Source: an uncultured Flavobacteriales bacterium
Lineage (GTDB): Bacteria > Bacteroidota > Bacteroidia > Flavobacteriales > BACL11
Assembly: GCA_905478765.1 (NCBI GenBank)
Contig: CAJQJY010000005.1
Location: 1-64,000, forward strand
Direction: 5' to 3'
DNA: 64,000 bases
The first letter of the stretch is position 1, and every line of letters begins with the position of its first letter. Below, piece by piece: positions 12,384 to 23,539 of the stretch. Position numbers and translations under genes: made by a program. The notes beneath the pieces are model-generated. The model worked only from the letters and a program-made list of their open reading frames with translations, did not search any database and was not told where the DNA came from.

Positions 12384-13091
12384 ATGAAATACAATAGAAT
12401 TCTATTAAAACTAAGTGGAGAATCATTAATGGGAGATGGTGAGTATGGTATTGACTCTAAAATGCTAACCAAATATGCTAATGAAATTAATGAAATTATT
12501 GCGCAAGGAATTGAGGTCGCAATTGTAATTGGTGGAGGAAATATTTACAGAGGTATCCAATCAGAAGGTGCAGGATTTGATAGAGTTCAAGGAGATTTTA
12601 TGGGAATGCTTGCTACTATTATTAATGGCATGGCATTACAATCAGCTTTAGAATCAATTAATGTACAGACTAGACTGCTTACTGCTATTAGAATGGAGCA
12701 AGTTGCAGAGCCTTACATAAGAAGAAAAGCAATGAGGCATTTGCAAAAAGGAAGAGTTGTCATTTTTGGTGGTGGGACAGGAAATCCTTATTTTACTACA
12801 GATACAGCAGCAACATTAAGAGCAATTGAAGTTGAAGCTGATGTGATTTTAAAAGGGACTAGGGTTGATGGAATTTACACAGCTGACCCTGAAAAAGACC
12901 CTACAGCTACTAAATATGAAACTATTTCTTTTGATGAAGTTTTCCAAAAGAAACTAAATATAATGGACTTAACTGCTTTTACACTTTGCCAAGAAAATAA
13001 TTTGCCAATTAAGGTATTTAATATGAACAAAAAAGGCAACTTGATAAAAGTATGTAAAGGACAAAATGTTGGGACATTAGTTAATTTTTAA
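12384..13091 (+). CDS. pyrH: UMP kinase
   Basis: '[24 protein letters not shown]', '[10 protein letters not shown]'. Start moved from the TTG at 12363 to the ATG at 12384 because a TATCTTTG promoter motif (12358-12365) overlaps the TTG. Confidence 0.95.
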   Translation: MKYNRILLKLSGESLMGDGEYGIDSKMLTKYANEINEIIAQGIEVAIVIGGGNIYRGIQSEGAGFDRVQGDFMGMLATIINGMALQSALESINVQTRLLTAIRMEQVAEPYIRRKAMRHLQKGRVVIFGGGTGNPYFTTDTAATLRAIEVEADVILKGTRVDGIYTADPEKDPTATKYETISFDEVFQKKLNIMDLTAFTLCQENNLPIKVFNMNKKGNLIKVCKGQNVGTLVNF

Positions 13092-13107
13092 TTTAAAGAA
13101 GAATAAA

Positions 13108-13671
13108 ATGACAGAAGAAGTTAATTTTCATTTAGATGTTGCAAAAGAAGCAATGCAAGAAGCATTATCTCATTTAGAAAATATATTAGGTAAAATTAGA
13201 GCAGGAAAAGCTAATCCTCAAATGTTACGAACTGTAAGGGTTGATTATTATGGAGTTCAAACGCCTCTTGCCCAAGCTGCAAATGTGTCAACACCAGATG
13301 CTCAAACTATTTCAGTCCAGCCTTTTGACAAAACGTTAATTGCTGAAATTGAGCAAGCAATTGTTGATGCAAATCTAGGGTTTAATCCTTCAAATAATGG
13401 AGAGAAAGTTATTATTAATGTTCCTCCATTGACTGAAGATAGAAGAAGGGATTTAGTAAAACAAGCTAAAGCAGATATTGAGAATGCTAAAGTTAGCCTT
13501 AGAAACATTAGGCATAAAGCAAATGATGAAATCAAGAAGCTAGCTAAAGATGGGCTTTCAGAGGATTTAGCTAGAGATGCAGAAGCAAGTGTTCAAGATA
13601 TGACAAATAGTTACTCCAAACAAATAGATAATATATTTGCTAAAAAAGAGGATGATATAATGACTGTATAA
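13108..13671 (+). CDS. frr: Ribosome recycling factor
   Basis: 'GKIRAGKANPQML...VDYYGVQTPLAQAANV', 'LTEDRRRDLVKQAK'. Confidence 0.96.
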   Translation: MTEEVNFHLDVAKEAMQEALSHLENILGKIRAGKANPQMLRTVRVDYYGVQTPLAQAANVSTPDAQTISVQPFDKTLIAEIEQAIVDANLGFNPSNNGEKVIINVPPLTEDRRRDLVKQAKADIENAKVSLRNIRHKANDEIKKLAKDGLSEDLARDAEASVQDMTNSYSKQIDNIFAKKEDDIMTV

Positions 13672-13695
13672 TAAGTAAAATAAATAATAATTTAA

Positions 13696-13720
13696 TGGGA
13701 GCTTTTAGCTTCCATTTTTT
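13696..13720 (+). terminator. Rho-independent terminator after frr
   Basis: TGGGAGCT-ttt-AGCTTCCA hairpin (one G:U pair) followed by a T run. Confidence 0.8.
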
Positions 13721-13743
13721 ACGTTACCATCTTTTTTTGCTCT

Positions 13744-16125
13744 ATGTGGAAGTTCCTTTCTAATTTTATTTTAAAAAACAGAATTGTAATTATTATAATG
13801 ATTACTGTTCTTACCGTTTTTATGGCACAGAAGGGCAGGGAAGCAAAATTGTCATATTCTATGGCAAAATTATTACCTAACGATCATCAGGTAAGTGTTG
13901 ATTATAACGATTTCCTCAACAAATATGGTTCGCAAAATATATTAGTGATTGCTGTTGAAGATAGTTTGATTACTACTTTAAGTCATCTTAAAAAGTGGGA
14001 TAAAGTTTCCGAATTCATTAAAAACATTGATGGTGTTGAACAGATAATTTCATTTTCAAACCTTTCTATCCTTCAAAAGGATGCTGATGAAAAAAAATTT
14101 ACTGTTAAAAGATGGTTTTCTGAGGATATACAAACTGAAGAAGAATTTCAAAAGGCCTTAGCAATTTATCAATCTCAACCCTTTTTTAAAGGATTAATAA
14201 ATTCAGAAGACAATAAAGTAACTACTTTGTTAATTACACTTGATGAAGAGATGATCCGCTCATCAAGTAGAGAAACTCTAATTTTTTCAATTAAAGATTT
14301 AGTAGACAATTATTCTACTGATTTTGGTGTAAAAGCGTATTATTCTGGGTTACCATATATCAGGACAGTTGACTCTTTAAAAGTAAAGAATGAAATCTCA
14401 ATGTTTATCATGTTTACTTTATTGATTACAGCTCTTATTTTATATTTATTTTTCAAGTCATTTAAAGCAACAATTTCTTCAATTATTGTTGTAATAATTG
14501 GTGTAATTTTTTCTTTTGGTTCAATTGCCTTAATAGGATATGAAATCTCTATTCTTATGGCTTTAGTCCCACCAGTTTTAATCGTAATTGGAATCCCGAA
14601 TTGCATTTTCCTTATCAACAAGTTTCATAGTGAATTTAGATTATCCAATAATAAGGACGAAGCTTTAAGTAAAATGATTCAAAAGATTGGGAATATAACT
14701 TTACTAACTAATGTAACTACTGCTTCTGGTTTTGCAGCTTTTATTCTTACAAATAGTGAAACTCTGCAAGAGTTTGGTGTGATAGCATCGCTAAATATTT
14801 TATTTATTTTTCTGCTATCTCTTTTTATTATTCCAATTTATTTTAGTTTTTCATCTGCACCAAAAAAGCGACATACCCAGCATTTAGATAAAAAATGGAT
14901 AAATAATTTAGTTCAATATTTATCATATCTAGTAAAGTATAAAAGAAAGCATATTTATGTTATTACTTTTGTATTGATTTTTGTAGGATTTTTTGGGATA
15001 ATTCAACTAAAAACAACAGGAAATATTACTGAAGATTTGCCAAAAGAACAAGCATTGTATAAAGATTTAAAATTTTTAGAAAGTAACTTTGGCGGTGTTC
15101 TTCCACTAGAGATTTTAGTCAACACAAAGAAGAAAAACGGTTTATTAAAGTCATATAATCTCAGAAAAATAGAGAAATTAAGTGATGTTTTAGAAACTTA
15201 TCCTGAATTCTCCAAACCCTCATCATATATTGAAGCTGTAAAGTACAGTAAACAAGCATTTTATAATGGCGATTCAACCTTTTACTCCTTGCCTAATAGT
15301 CAAGATCAAAGGGTTATTTTAAGTTATTTAAAAAATAGCTCTAAGGGCTTAGGCTTTGGGAATCTTTTGATGGATTCTTTAAAACAAGAGGCTAGAATTT
15401 CTTTAAGAGTAGCAGACGTATCGACTTCTAAAATGGACAGTATTTTTTACAGTTTATATCCTAAAATTAATGAAATATTTGACTCGGAAAAGTATGATGT
15501 GAATATTACTGGAACTTCAATAGTTTTTTTAAATGGGACTAAATTTCTAATTAAGAACTTAGTTTTGAGCTTGCTTCTAGTTATTATTCTTATCTCTATC
15601 TTTATGGCATGGATGTTTAATTCATTTCGAATGGTAGTAGTTTCAATTATCCCAAATTTAATTCCTTTATTACTTACCGGAGCGATTATGGGATATTTTG
15701 GAATTGCATTAAAACCATCAACAATTCTTGTATTTTCAATTGCATTTGGAATATCAGTTGATGATACTATCCATTTTTTGGCAAAATACAGACAAGAACT
15801 TTTATTGAATAATTGGAACATCACAAAATCAGTATTTTCAGCATTAAATGAAACGGGTGTGAGTATGTTTTATACATCAGTTGTTTTATTCTTTGGTTTT
15901 TTTATATTTGTTGCTTCTGACTTTGGAGGAACAATAGCATTAGGATTATTGGTATCCATTACTTTAATGTTGGCAATGCTATCAAATTTATTATTGTTAC
16001 CGGCATTGCTTTTGTCATTAGAAAAAATTATAAATTATGAGGCGTTTCAAGAGCCATTATTGGATACATTTGATGAGGAAGAAGATATTGAGTTAGATGA
16101 ACTAAAGGTAAAGCCAAAAGAATAA
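13744..16125 (+). CDS. RND/MMPL-family transporter (two sterol-sensing-like halves)
   Basis: About 12 TM helices in two repeats, large extracytoplasmic loops, '[17 protein letters not shown]'. Confidence 0.85.
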   Translation: MWKFLSNFILKNRIVIIIMITVLTVFMAQKGREAKLSYSMAKLLPNDHQVSVDYNDFLNKYGSQNILVIAVEDSLITTLSHLKKWDKVSEFIKNIDGVEQIISFSNLSILQKDADEKKFTVKRWFSEDIQTEEEFQKALAIYQSQPFFKGLINSEDNKVTTLLITLDEEMIRSSSRETLIFSIKDLVDNYSTDFGVKAYYSGLPYIRTVDSLKVKNEISMFIMFTLLITALILYLFFKSFKATISSIIVVIIGVIFSFGSIALIGYEISILMALVPPVLIVIGIPNCIFLINKFHSEFRLSNNKDEALSKMIQKIGNITLLTNVTTASGFAAFILTNSETLQEFGVIASLNILFIFLLSLFIIPIYFSFSSAPKKRHTQHLDKKWINNLVQYLSYLVKYKRKHIYVITFVLIFVGFFGIIQLKTTGNITEDLPKEQALYKDLKFLESNFGGVLPLEILVNTKKKNGLLKSYNLRKIEKLSDVLETYPEFSKPSSYIEAVKYSKQAFYNGDSTFYSLPNSQDQRVILSYLKNSSKGLGFGNLLMDSLKQEARISLRVADVSTSKMDSIFYSLYPKINEIFDSEKYDVNITGTSIVFLNGTKFLIKNLVLSLLLVIILISIFMAWMFNSFRMVVVSIIPNLIPLLLTGAIMGYFGIALKPSTILVFSIAFGISVDDTIHFLAKYRQELLLNNWNITKSVFSALNETGVSMFYTSVVLFFGFFIFVASDFGGTIALGLLVSITLMLAMLSNLLLLPALLLSLEKIINYEAFQEPLLDTFDEEEDIELDELKVKPKE

Positions 16126-16130
16126 TAATC

Positions 16131-16988
16131 ATGAAAGGAATAGTTTTAGCAGGAGGATCTGGGACAAGATTGCACCCACTTACATTGGTAATGAGCAAGC
16201 AAATGATGCCTATTTATGATAAACCAATGATCTATTATCCATTATCTACTTTGATGTATTCAGGTATAAATGAAATTTTAATCATCTCTACTCCACATGA
16301 TTTGCCGTTATTTAAAAAATTATTAGGTGATGGTAGTCGCATTGGCTGTAAACTTGATTACAAAGTACAGGAAGTTCCAAATGGATTAGCTCAAGCTTTT
16401 GTTTTGGGAGAAGAATTTATTGGAGATGATAAAGTATGTTTGATACTGGGAGATAATATTTTCCAAATGAAAGTAAAAACTTTGCAAGATTGTAGATCTG
16501 TTAATGGAGGAATAGTTTTTGGATATCATGTTCATGATCCTGAAAGGTATGGTGTAGTTGAATTTGATAAAGATTTCTCTGCGCTATCTTTAGAAGAAAA
16601 ACCAGCCAATCCAAAATCTAATTATGCAGTTCCAGGGCTTTATTTTTATGATAATTCAGTAGTGGAGATTGCAAAAAAAATAAAACCATCAGCAAGAGGA
16701 GAATATGAAATTACTGATGTAAATAAAGATTATTTGAGAAGAAAACAATTAGAAGTTAAAGTATTAGGAAGAGGTGCGACTTGGTTAGATACAGGAACAT
16801 TTGCATCTTTAATGCAGGCCAATCAATATGTTCAAGTAATTGAAAAAAGGCAAGGAAGAAAAATTGGATGTATAGAAGAAGCGGCATATAGAATGGGGTA
16901 TATTAATGCTGCTAAACTTTTAGAAATAGCCGAGCCATTACGAAAGAGTGGTTATGGAGAATATCTTGTAAATTTGGTCAAAAAATAA
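16131..16988 (+). CDS. rfbA: Glucose-1-phosphate thymidylyltransferase
   Basis: '[42 protein letters not shown]'. Confidence 0.95.
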   Translation: MKGIVLAGGSGTRLHPLTLVMSKQMMPIYDKPMIYYPLSTLMYSGINEILIISTPHDLPLFKKLLGDGSRIGCKLDYKVQEVPNGLAQAFVLGEEFIGDDKVCLILGDNIFQMKVKTLQDCRSVNGGIVFGYHVHDPERYGVVEFDKDFSALSLEEKPANPKSNYAVPGLYFYDNSVVEIAKKIKPSARGEYEITDVNKDYLRRKQLEVKVLGRGATWLDTGTFASLMQANQYVQVIEKRQGRKIGCIEEAAYRMGYINAAKLLEIAEPLRKSGYGEYLVNLVKK

Positions 16989-17953
16989 TGAAAAATTTAA
17001 CTGAGCTTGGCGCAATAATTGAGAATAAGGTAGGAAAGTTATCTTATCCTCAATCTCCTGATTTTCTTTATAGTCCCATAGAATATATTATGGGGCTTAA
17101 AGGCAAGCGCATGCGCCCTATTTTAGTTTTAATGGCTCATCAGCTTTTTGATGAAAATTTAGATAAAGCAATTTCACCAGCATTATCAATTGAGGTGTTT
17201 CATAATTTCACTTTACTACATGATGATATTATGGATAAAGCACCACTTAGAAGAGGAAATGCAACGGTTCATGAAAAGTGGAATGAAAATGTAGCTATTT
17301 TATCAGGTGATACTATGATGATTCAAGCTTATCAATTATTAAGCAAAGTAGATGATGAAAAATTGAGAAAAGTTTTAGATGTTTTTAGTAAAGCTGCTAC
17401 CGAGGTTTGTGAAGGTCAACAGTGGGATATGGATTTCGAAACCCAAAATAATGTTGAAATATCGGAATATATTAAGATGATAGAATATAAAACTGCAGTA
17501 CTTTTAGCAGCATCATTACAGATTGGAGGAATTACTGGAGGAGCATCTATTCAAGAACAAGAAAATCTTTATGAATTTGGTAGAAATATTGGAATTGCAT
17601 TCCAGCTTAAGGATGATTTACTGGATGCATTTGGTAATCCTGATACATTTGGTAAGCAAGTAGGTGGAGATATTATGTCTAATAAAAAAACCTATCTGTA
17701 TCTTAAAGCTTTAGAAGAAGCTTCTGATACACAGAAAAATGAACTTGAAAAATATTTTTCTATTTCAGATACGTCTACTGAAAAAGTGAATGCAGTAAAA
17801 AAGATATTTAATGATTTAAAGATACAATCCTTTATTATTGATTTGATGAAAGAATATCAAATGAGAGCAATGATGCATTTAGATGCAATTGAATCTTCAA
17901 ATAAAGAGCCGCTTATCGCTTTTTCTGAAAAATTAATGGATAGGATTTCGTAA
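16988..17953 (+). CDS. Polyprenyl (isoprenyl) synthetase family protein
   Basis: Asp-rich motifs 'LLHDDIMDKAPLRRG' and 'QLKDDLLDAFGN'. Confidence 0.92.
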   Translation: MKNLTELGAIIENKVGKLSYPQSPDFLYSPIEYIMGLKGKRMRPILVLMAHQLFDENLDKAISPALSIEVFHNFTLLHDDIMDKAPLRRGNATVHEKWNENVAILSGDTMMIQAYQLLSKVDDEKLRKVLDVFSKAATEVCEGQQWDMDFETQNNVEISEYIKMIEYKTAVLLAASLQIGGITGGASIQEQENLYEFGRNIGIAFQLKDDLLDAFGNPDTFGKQVGGDIMSNKKTYLYLKALEEASDTQKNELEKYFSISDTSTEKVNAVKKIFNDLKIQSFIIDLMKEYQMRAMMHLDAIESSNKEPLIAFSEKLMDRIS

Positions 17954-18039
17954 TTTTAATTCTCTTAAAATCAAACCTATAAAACTAGTATTTTTTAATT
18001 AAAATAGATAGTTTTGCATACTCAATTTAGCAATAAATA

Positions 18040-20742
18040 ATGGATAAATTTTCCTTTTTAGGAGCGCTACATACAGGAATGATTGAAGAAATGTATCACA
18101 ACTATCTTCAAGACCCTAAAAGTATTAGTGAGGAGTGGTCAAATTTCTTTAAAGGTTTTGACTTTGCAAAAGAAGTATATTCTGAAGATGATGTGCCCCA
18201 AATTTTCCAGAAGGAATTTAAGGTAATTAAATTGATTGATGCCTACCGAAAAAGCGGTCATTTATTTACACAAACAAACCCAGTCAGAGAAAGAAGACAA
18301 TATTCCCCTACTTTAGACTATAAGAATTTTGGGCTAGAGGAATCTGATTTGGCAATTGAGTTTCAAGCAGGAGAGCAAGTTGGAATTGGAGTTTCAAAAC
18401 TCTCAGATATTATTAAACATCTAGATCAGGTATATTGCCAGTCTATAGGTGTAGAATACATGTATATTCGTGATCCGAAAGAAATAGATTGGATTAAAAA
18501 TAGATTGCATAAAAACTCGAACACGCCAAAGTTTAAAGCAAAACAAAAGAAACATATTCTACATAAATTAAACCAAGCTGTTGCTTTTGAAAACTTCTTG
18601 CACAAAAAATTTGTAGGGCAAAAAAGATTTTCATTAGAAGGCGCAGAATCTTTAATTCCAGCATTGGATGCTTTAGTCGAACATAGCTCAGATTTAGGAG
18701 TGGAGGAGTTTGTAATGGGCATGTCGCATAGAGGAAGATTGAATGTATTGGCTAATATTTTTAACAAGACTTACAAAGAAATTTTTTCAGAGTTTGAGGG
18801 GAAATTATACGAAGATGATAATATTTCTGGAGATGTAAAATATCATTTAGGATTTACTTCTATGCAGAAATGCAGTAACGGAAATAATATTAAGTTAAAC
18901 TTAACTCCTAATCCTTCTCACTTGGAGGCTGTTAATCCTGTTGTTGAGGGTATTACTAGAGCAAAATTAGACAGTAAATATTGTGGAGATGTAAAGAAGA
19001 TTTTGCCAATTTTACTACATGGTGATGCTGCACTTGCAGGGCAAGGAGTAGTATATGAAGTTATCCAGATGGCTCAGTTAGATGGATATCAAACAGGAGG
19101 GACTATTCATATTGCAGTGAATAACCAAGTTGGATTTACTACCAATTATTTGGATGCTAGGTCGAGCACCTATTGTACAGATGTTGCAAAAGTAACCTTG
19201 TCGCCAGTACTTCATGTAAATGGAGATGATGTGGAGGCAGTTGTTCATGCTTTGCAGTTGGCAGTTGAGTACAGACAGCAATATCAAAAAGATGTATTTA
19301 TTGATTTATTATGTTATCGAAAATATGGGCATAATGAAGGAGATGAGCCAAGATTTACACAACCAAAATTATATGAAACAATTTCAAAACATAAAAATCC
19401 TAGAGAGATTTATAAGGAGAAATTGATGAATGAAGGAGTTGTTGAAATAGGCATTGCAAAAGAATTAGAAAAAGATTTTCAGGATTTATTACAAGATAGA
19501 TTTGATGAAGCAAAGGAAATTAAAAAGGCAAAAATCACGCGTTTCTTAAAGGAGGAATGGAGTGAAGTAAAAAGAAATTTTACGCCTGATTTTAAGGGTT
19601 CGAAAGCTACAAATATTGGGCAAGAAAAATTATTAGTATTGTCAAAGTTTTTGTATGATGTTCCAAAGGCTGGTAAGTTATTTAAGAAAACTAGAAAGCT
19701 ATTAGCCGATAGAAAGAAAATGATTGTAGATTCTGATTCTTTGGATTGGGCTATGGGGGAATTATTAGCTTACGCCTCTTTGTTAGATGAAGGGCATGAT
19801 ATAAGATTAAGCGGCCAGGATGTAGAAAGAGGTACTTTTTCACACAGGCATGCTATACTTAAAGTGGAACAATCTGAAGAAGAAGTTTGTCCTTTGAACA
19901 ACATAAGTACAACTGCTAAATTTGAAGCCTATAATTCTTTACTTTCAGAATATGGAGTACTAGGTTTTGATTATGGCTATTCCATAACTTCACCAAATAC
20001 ATTAACCATTTGGGAGGCTCAATTTGGAGATTTCTCTAATGGAGCTCAAATTATGTTGGATCAGTTTATTTCTTGTGCAGAGGATAAATGGAAGGTGATG
20101 AGTGGCTTGGTAATGTTATTACCTCATGGATATGAAGGGCAGGGGGCTGAGCATTCTTCTGCAAGGTTAGAGCGTTATTTACAGATGTGTGCTAAGTATA
20201 ATATGCAGATTGTGAATTGCACTACTCCAGCAAACTTTTATCATGTAATGAGAAGGCAATTGAAGAGAGAATATAGAAAACCATTGGTTGTATTTACTCC
20301 TAAGAGTTTATTGAGGCATCCTAAATGCGTTTCTTCTATTACGGATTTGGCTGATGGAAAGTTTGAAGGAATTATTGACGATACAATCAATCCGAAATCA
20401 GTAGATAAACTGGTATTATGTAGTGGAAAAATCTACTATGAGTTATTGGATAGAAGAGAGCAAGAGGCAGTTGAAGACGTAGCTTTAGTTAGGGTAGAGC
20501 AATTGTTTCCCTTAGATAAAGCATACATAAAAAAGCTGATAGATAAATACAATGCCAAAGAGGTAGTTTGGGTACAAGAAGAACCAGAAAATATGGGTGC
20601 TTGGACATTCATTTTATCTGATTTAAGAACGCTTAGAATTCATGTTATTGCAAGAGAAGCATCAGCAGCAACTGCTAGCGGCTCTAGTAAAACTTCAGCG
20701 GCAGAACAAAACGAATTAATTAATAAGGTTTTTAAAAAATAA
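18040..20742 (+). CDS. sucA: 2-oxoglutarate dehydrogenase E1 component
   Basis: Full-length E1 with 'MGMSHRGRLNVLANIFNKTYKEIFSEFEG', 'LLCYRKYGHNEGDEPRFTQP', 'RHAILKVEQ'. Confidence 0.95.
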   Translation: MDKFSFLGALHTGMIEEMYHNYLQDPKSISEEWSNFFKGFDFAKEVYSEDDVPQIFQKEFKVIKLIDAYRKSGHLFTQTNPVRERRQYSPTLDYKNFGLEESDLAIEFQAGEQVGIGVSKLSDIIKHLDQVYCQSIGVEYMYIRDPKEIDWIKNRLHKNSNTPKFKAKQKKHILHKLNQAVAFENFLHKKFVGQKRFSLEGAESLIPALDALVEHSSDLGVEEFVMGMSHRGRLNVLANIFNKTYKEIFSEFEGKLYEDDNISGDVKYHLGFTSMQKCSNGNNIKLNLTPNPSHLEAVNPVVEGITRAKLDSKYCGDVKKILPILLHGDAALAGQGVVYEVIQMAQLDGYQTGGTIHIAVNNQVGFTTNYLDARSSTYCTDVAKVTLSPVLHVNGDDVEAVVHALQLAVEYRQQYQKDVFIDLLCYRKYGHNEGDEPRFTQPKLYETISKHKNPREIYKEKLMNEGVVEIGIAKELEKDFQDLLQDRFDEAKEIKKAKITRFLKEEWSEVKRNFTPDFKGSKATNIGQEKLLVLSKFLYDVPKAGKLFKKTRKLLADRKKMIVDSDSLDWAMGELLAYASLLDEGHDIRLSGQDVERGTFSHRHAILKVEQSEEEVCPLNNISTTAKFEAYNSLLSEYGVLGFDYGYSITSPNTLTIWEAQFGDFSNGAQIMLDQFISCAEDKWKVMSGLVMLLPHGYEGQGAEHSSARLERYLQMCAKYNMQIVNCTTPANFYHVMRRQLKREYRKPLVVFTPKSLLRHPKCVSSITDLADGKFEGIIDDTINPKSVDKLVLCSGKIYYELLDRREQEAVEDVALVRVEQLFPLDKAYIKKLIDKYNAKEVVWVQEEPENMGAWTFILSDLRTLRIHVIAREASAATASGSSKTSAAEQNELINKVFKK

Positions 20743-20745
20743 GAC

Positions 20746-21933
20746 ATGTTATTAGAAATGAGGGTCCCAAGTCCGGGAGAATCAATATCAGAAGTAGAAA
20801 TTGCAGAATGGCTAGTAGAAAATGGTGATTATGTAGAGAAAGACCAGTCTATTGCAGAGATAGATTCTGATAAAGCAACTTTAGAATTGCCTGCAGAGGA
20901 AAGTGGAACAATTAAAATTGTCGTTGGTGATGGAGAAACGGTTGCTGTAGGAGCTGTAGTTTGTATTATTGATACTTCTCAAAAAGGGGAGGCTAAAGTA
21001 AAATCAACTAAAGAAATAATTATAGAAAATCCAAGATCTCCTGTGAAATCTGATACAGATTTAATAAGAGCAAAAGCAACTCCATTGGCATCTGCAATGA
21101 TTAGCGAACATGATATTTCTGCAAAAAAGTTGAGGGGATCAGGGGAAAAAGGAAAAATAACAAAGACTGATGTCTTAGGTGTAATAAAGGGGACATCAAC
21201 AGAAGGACCAAGAGGAACATCCAGAAAGAAAATGTCATCACTAAGACGGAAAATTGCGAGTAGATTGGTATCTGTTAAAAACGAAACGGCAATGCTTACT
21301 ACTTTTAATGAAGTAGATATGACTGCAATATTTGATATTAGAAAACAGTACAAAGAACAGTTTAAGGAAAAATATGAAGTTGGTCTAGGATTCATGTCCT
21401 TCTTTACTAAGGCAATTACTACTGCTTTGCAAGAGTTTAAGGATGTAAACGCAATGATTGATGGAAATGAAGTAATCCACCATAATTATACTGATATTGG
21501 TATTGCGGTAAGTGCGCCAAAAGGATTGATGGTCCCTGTAGTAAGAAATGCAGAATTGATGAATTTCGAAGAAATAGAATCGGATATTAAGCGTTTGGCA
21601 GTTAAAGCCAGAGATGGAAAAATTACGATTAATGAAATGTTAGGCGGCACCTTTACAATTACAAATGGAGGTGTGTTTGGCTCTATGCTTTCTACTCCTA
21701 TTATTAACCCACCACAGTCTGCAATTTTAGGTATGCATAATATTGTAGAGCGACCAATGGCGATAGATGGAGAGGTTAAAATTAGACCAATTATGTATGT
21801 GGCACTTTCCTATGACCATAGAATTATTGATGGAAAAGAATCGGTTGGTTTTTTAGTAAGGGTAAAAGAGTGTTTGGAAGACCCAACTACTCATTTGATG
21901 GATGGTGATGTTAAAAAATATTTAGGATTGTAG
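20746..21933 (+). CDS. sucB: Dihydrolipoyllysine-residue succinyltransferase (2-OGDH E2)
   Basis: Lipoyl domain '[17 protein letters not shown]', C-terminal '[27 protein letters not shown]'. Confidence 0.95.
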   Translation: MLLEMRVPSPGESISEVEIAEWLVENGDYVEKDQSIAEIDSDKATLELPAEESGTIKIVVGDGETVAVGAVVCIIDTSQKGEAKVKSTKEIIIENPRSPVKSDTDLIRAKATPLASAMISEHDISAKKLRGSGEKGKITKTDVLGVIKGTSTEGPRGTSRKKMSSLRRKIASRLVSVKNETAMLTTFNEVDMTAIFDIRKQYKEQFKEKYEVGLGFMSFFTKAITTALQEFKDVNAMIDGNEVIHHNYTDIGIAVSAPKGLMVPVVRNAELMNFEEIESDIKRLAVKARDGKITINEMLGGTFTITNGGVFGSMLSTPIINPPQSAILGMHNIVERPMAIDGEVKIRPIMYVALSYDHRIIDGKESVGFLVRVKECLEDPTTHLMDGDVKKYLGL

Positions 21934-22020
21934 CAAATTTTTCTTAGAATTTTTGGGTCGAAGTTTATAAACATGCACACCTTAATCATCCTTAATGTTG
22001 TTAAAACAGAGTAAGTCCTT

Positions 22021-23148
22021 TTATTTCATTATTAACTTAATCTCTTTTTTACATTTTTTCCAAAAAGAAAAGAATGAGGAGTGGTATCCTTTTACAGAAA
22101 ACATCCAGTCTCTAGGTTCTTGAATTCCATTGTAGTTATAATTTAAAGGGTGTTCTTTAAATATAATTTTTTGGTGATTATAATTATTTTGAAGTTCATG
22201 AAACTCACCAACAAATAATTGTACATTTGGTATGTTTTTTTGTGATAGTGAAATCATGAATTCAATAGTCTTTTGAGCAATAGGATAATTAAAAAAAATA
22301 GAGGGTTCTAGTAGTAGAATTCTATTTGCAACAATACCTTTCTTCCAATTAGGGTCTAAATTATAGAAATTATATAATAGAGTTGGTACTTTTTCATTAA
22401 AATCTATTGATTGTTGTTTTGGTAGAGGAGTTTTTAATTTTATCAGTGATGTTTCTTTTAGAATATCAGGTGTTTCTATTCTTGCTAATTCTTCATATGA
22501 AATATCTAGAAAGGTTGTTTTTTGATTTGTAAAACAATATTTATTTATGTTGTCCTGGTTTACAATATATTTTTTATTGGCATTTGTACCTGCGACCCAT
22601 TGCCAGCTTAAAGCATTGCTTGCCCAATCTGCGTCAAGTAAATGATAATACATCCATTTTGCAGGAATTTTCCAATGATTTTGTCCAATATTGCATGTTA
22701 TTGAGGCAATGTACATTCTTAGGTGGTTATGAATATAACCCGTTTTATAAAATTCTTTTATAGCTGTATCAATAGCGTGTATTCCAGTCTCTCCTCGATT
22801 AATGGCAGTTGATATAGAATGGTTTGAAACTGGATATTGTTTATGCTTTAAGTCATGATTAATCGCATCACCTTTTGCAGTCCATATTTGTTGCCAATAG
22901 TCTCTCCAGGCTAATTCTTGAATGAATTTTTCAATCATATTAGGATGATATCCTCTATTTAGTAATTCTGAAAATATAAATTTTGTTGAAATTACACCTC
23001 TAGAAATGTATGGGGAAAGATAGCTGACAGCGCCATTAATATAGTTTCTAGTTGTACCATATCTAATTGGATCTATTTTACGAATACGCTGTAGAATCTC
23101 TGAGTAAGAAGTGGGGAATATAGAAACTTGTTGATTAAATAACTTCAT
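22021..23148 (-). CDS. Cryptochrome/photolyase-like FAD-binding protein lacking the N-terminal antenna domain
   Basis: FAD-domain motifs 'NGAVSYLSPYISRGVIST', 'FIQELAWRDYWQQIW', 'GYIHNHLRMYIASI', 'WMYYHLLDADWASNALSWQWVAGTNANKKY'. Protein begins in the FAD domain. Confidence 0.88.
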   Translation of the reverse strand: MKLFNQQVSIFPTSYSEILQRIRKIDPIRYGTTRNYINGAVSYLSPYISRGVISTKFIFSELLNRGYHPNMIEKFIQELAWRDYWQQIWTAKGDAINHDLKHKQYPVSNHSISTAINRGETGIHAIDTAIKEFYKTGYIHNHLRMYIASITCNIGQNHWKIPAKWMYYHLLDADWASNALSWQWVAGTNANKKYIVNQDNINKYCFTNQKTTFLDISYEELARIETPDILKETSLIKLKTPLPKQQSIDFNEKVPTLLYNFYNLDPNWKKGIVANRILLLEPSIFFNYPIAQKTIEFMISLSQKNIPNVQLFVGEFHELQNNYNHQKIIFKEHPLNYNYNGIQEPRDWMFSVKGYHSSFFSFWKKCKKEIKLIMK

Positions 23149-23424
23149 TTATCGTTTACTTATTTTATTTCCAGTTATATTTTTTTGTCTTTGACATTTA
23201 AAACGAGTTATTTCTGGATGTCTTTTTTTTAAGTGCTTTAAACTGACTTTACTGTTTACACGTTTTCTCCATCGCTTAAAGCTAGACACTTTTAAATTCT
23301 TCCTCATAATATGTATAACTCCACTTTCAGGCAATCCAAACTGCAACTTTATAGCTTCAAATGGAGTTCTGTCTTCCCAAGCCATTTCTATTATTCTGTC
23401 AATCTGTAGTTCATTGTAGTTCAT
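23149..23424 (-). CDS. TIGR03643/DUF2805-like protein
   Basis: 'IDRIIEMAWEDRTPFEAIKLQFGLPESGVIHIMRKNLKVSSFKRWRKRVN' is characteristic. Directly upstream of and co-oriented with the photolyase-like gene. Confidence 0.82.
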   Translation of the reverse strand: MNYNELQIDRIIEMAWEDRTPFEAIKLQFGLPESGVIHIMRKNLKVSSFKRWRKRVNSKVSLKHLKKRHPEITRFKCQRQKNITGNKISKR

Positions 23425-23506
23425 CTATTTTATTTTTACAAAAGTACAATTATAAATTTATGCATAACTTTTATAAAGAATAATTATGCAATTAATTTTT
23501 TTTTTG

Positions 23507-23514
23507 TATTTTTG
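23507..23514 (+). promoter_or_regulatory. Putative -7 box TATTTTTG of the proteorhodopsin gene
   Basis: Matches TAnnTTTG 26 nt upstream of the likely ATG at 23540. No clear -33 TTG. Confidence 0.45.
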
Positions 23515-23539
23515 TGCATTATTAATCAAAAAAAAAAAT

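Noticed and set aside
16131-16988. rfbA alone, without rfbB/C/D, as a sugar-biosynthesis oddity
   Set aside because: The other dTDP-sugar genes may simply be outside the window; no local evidence of anything unusual.
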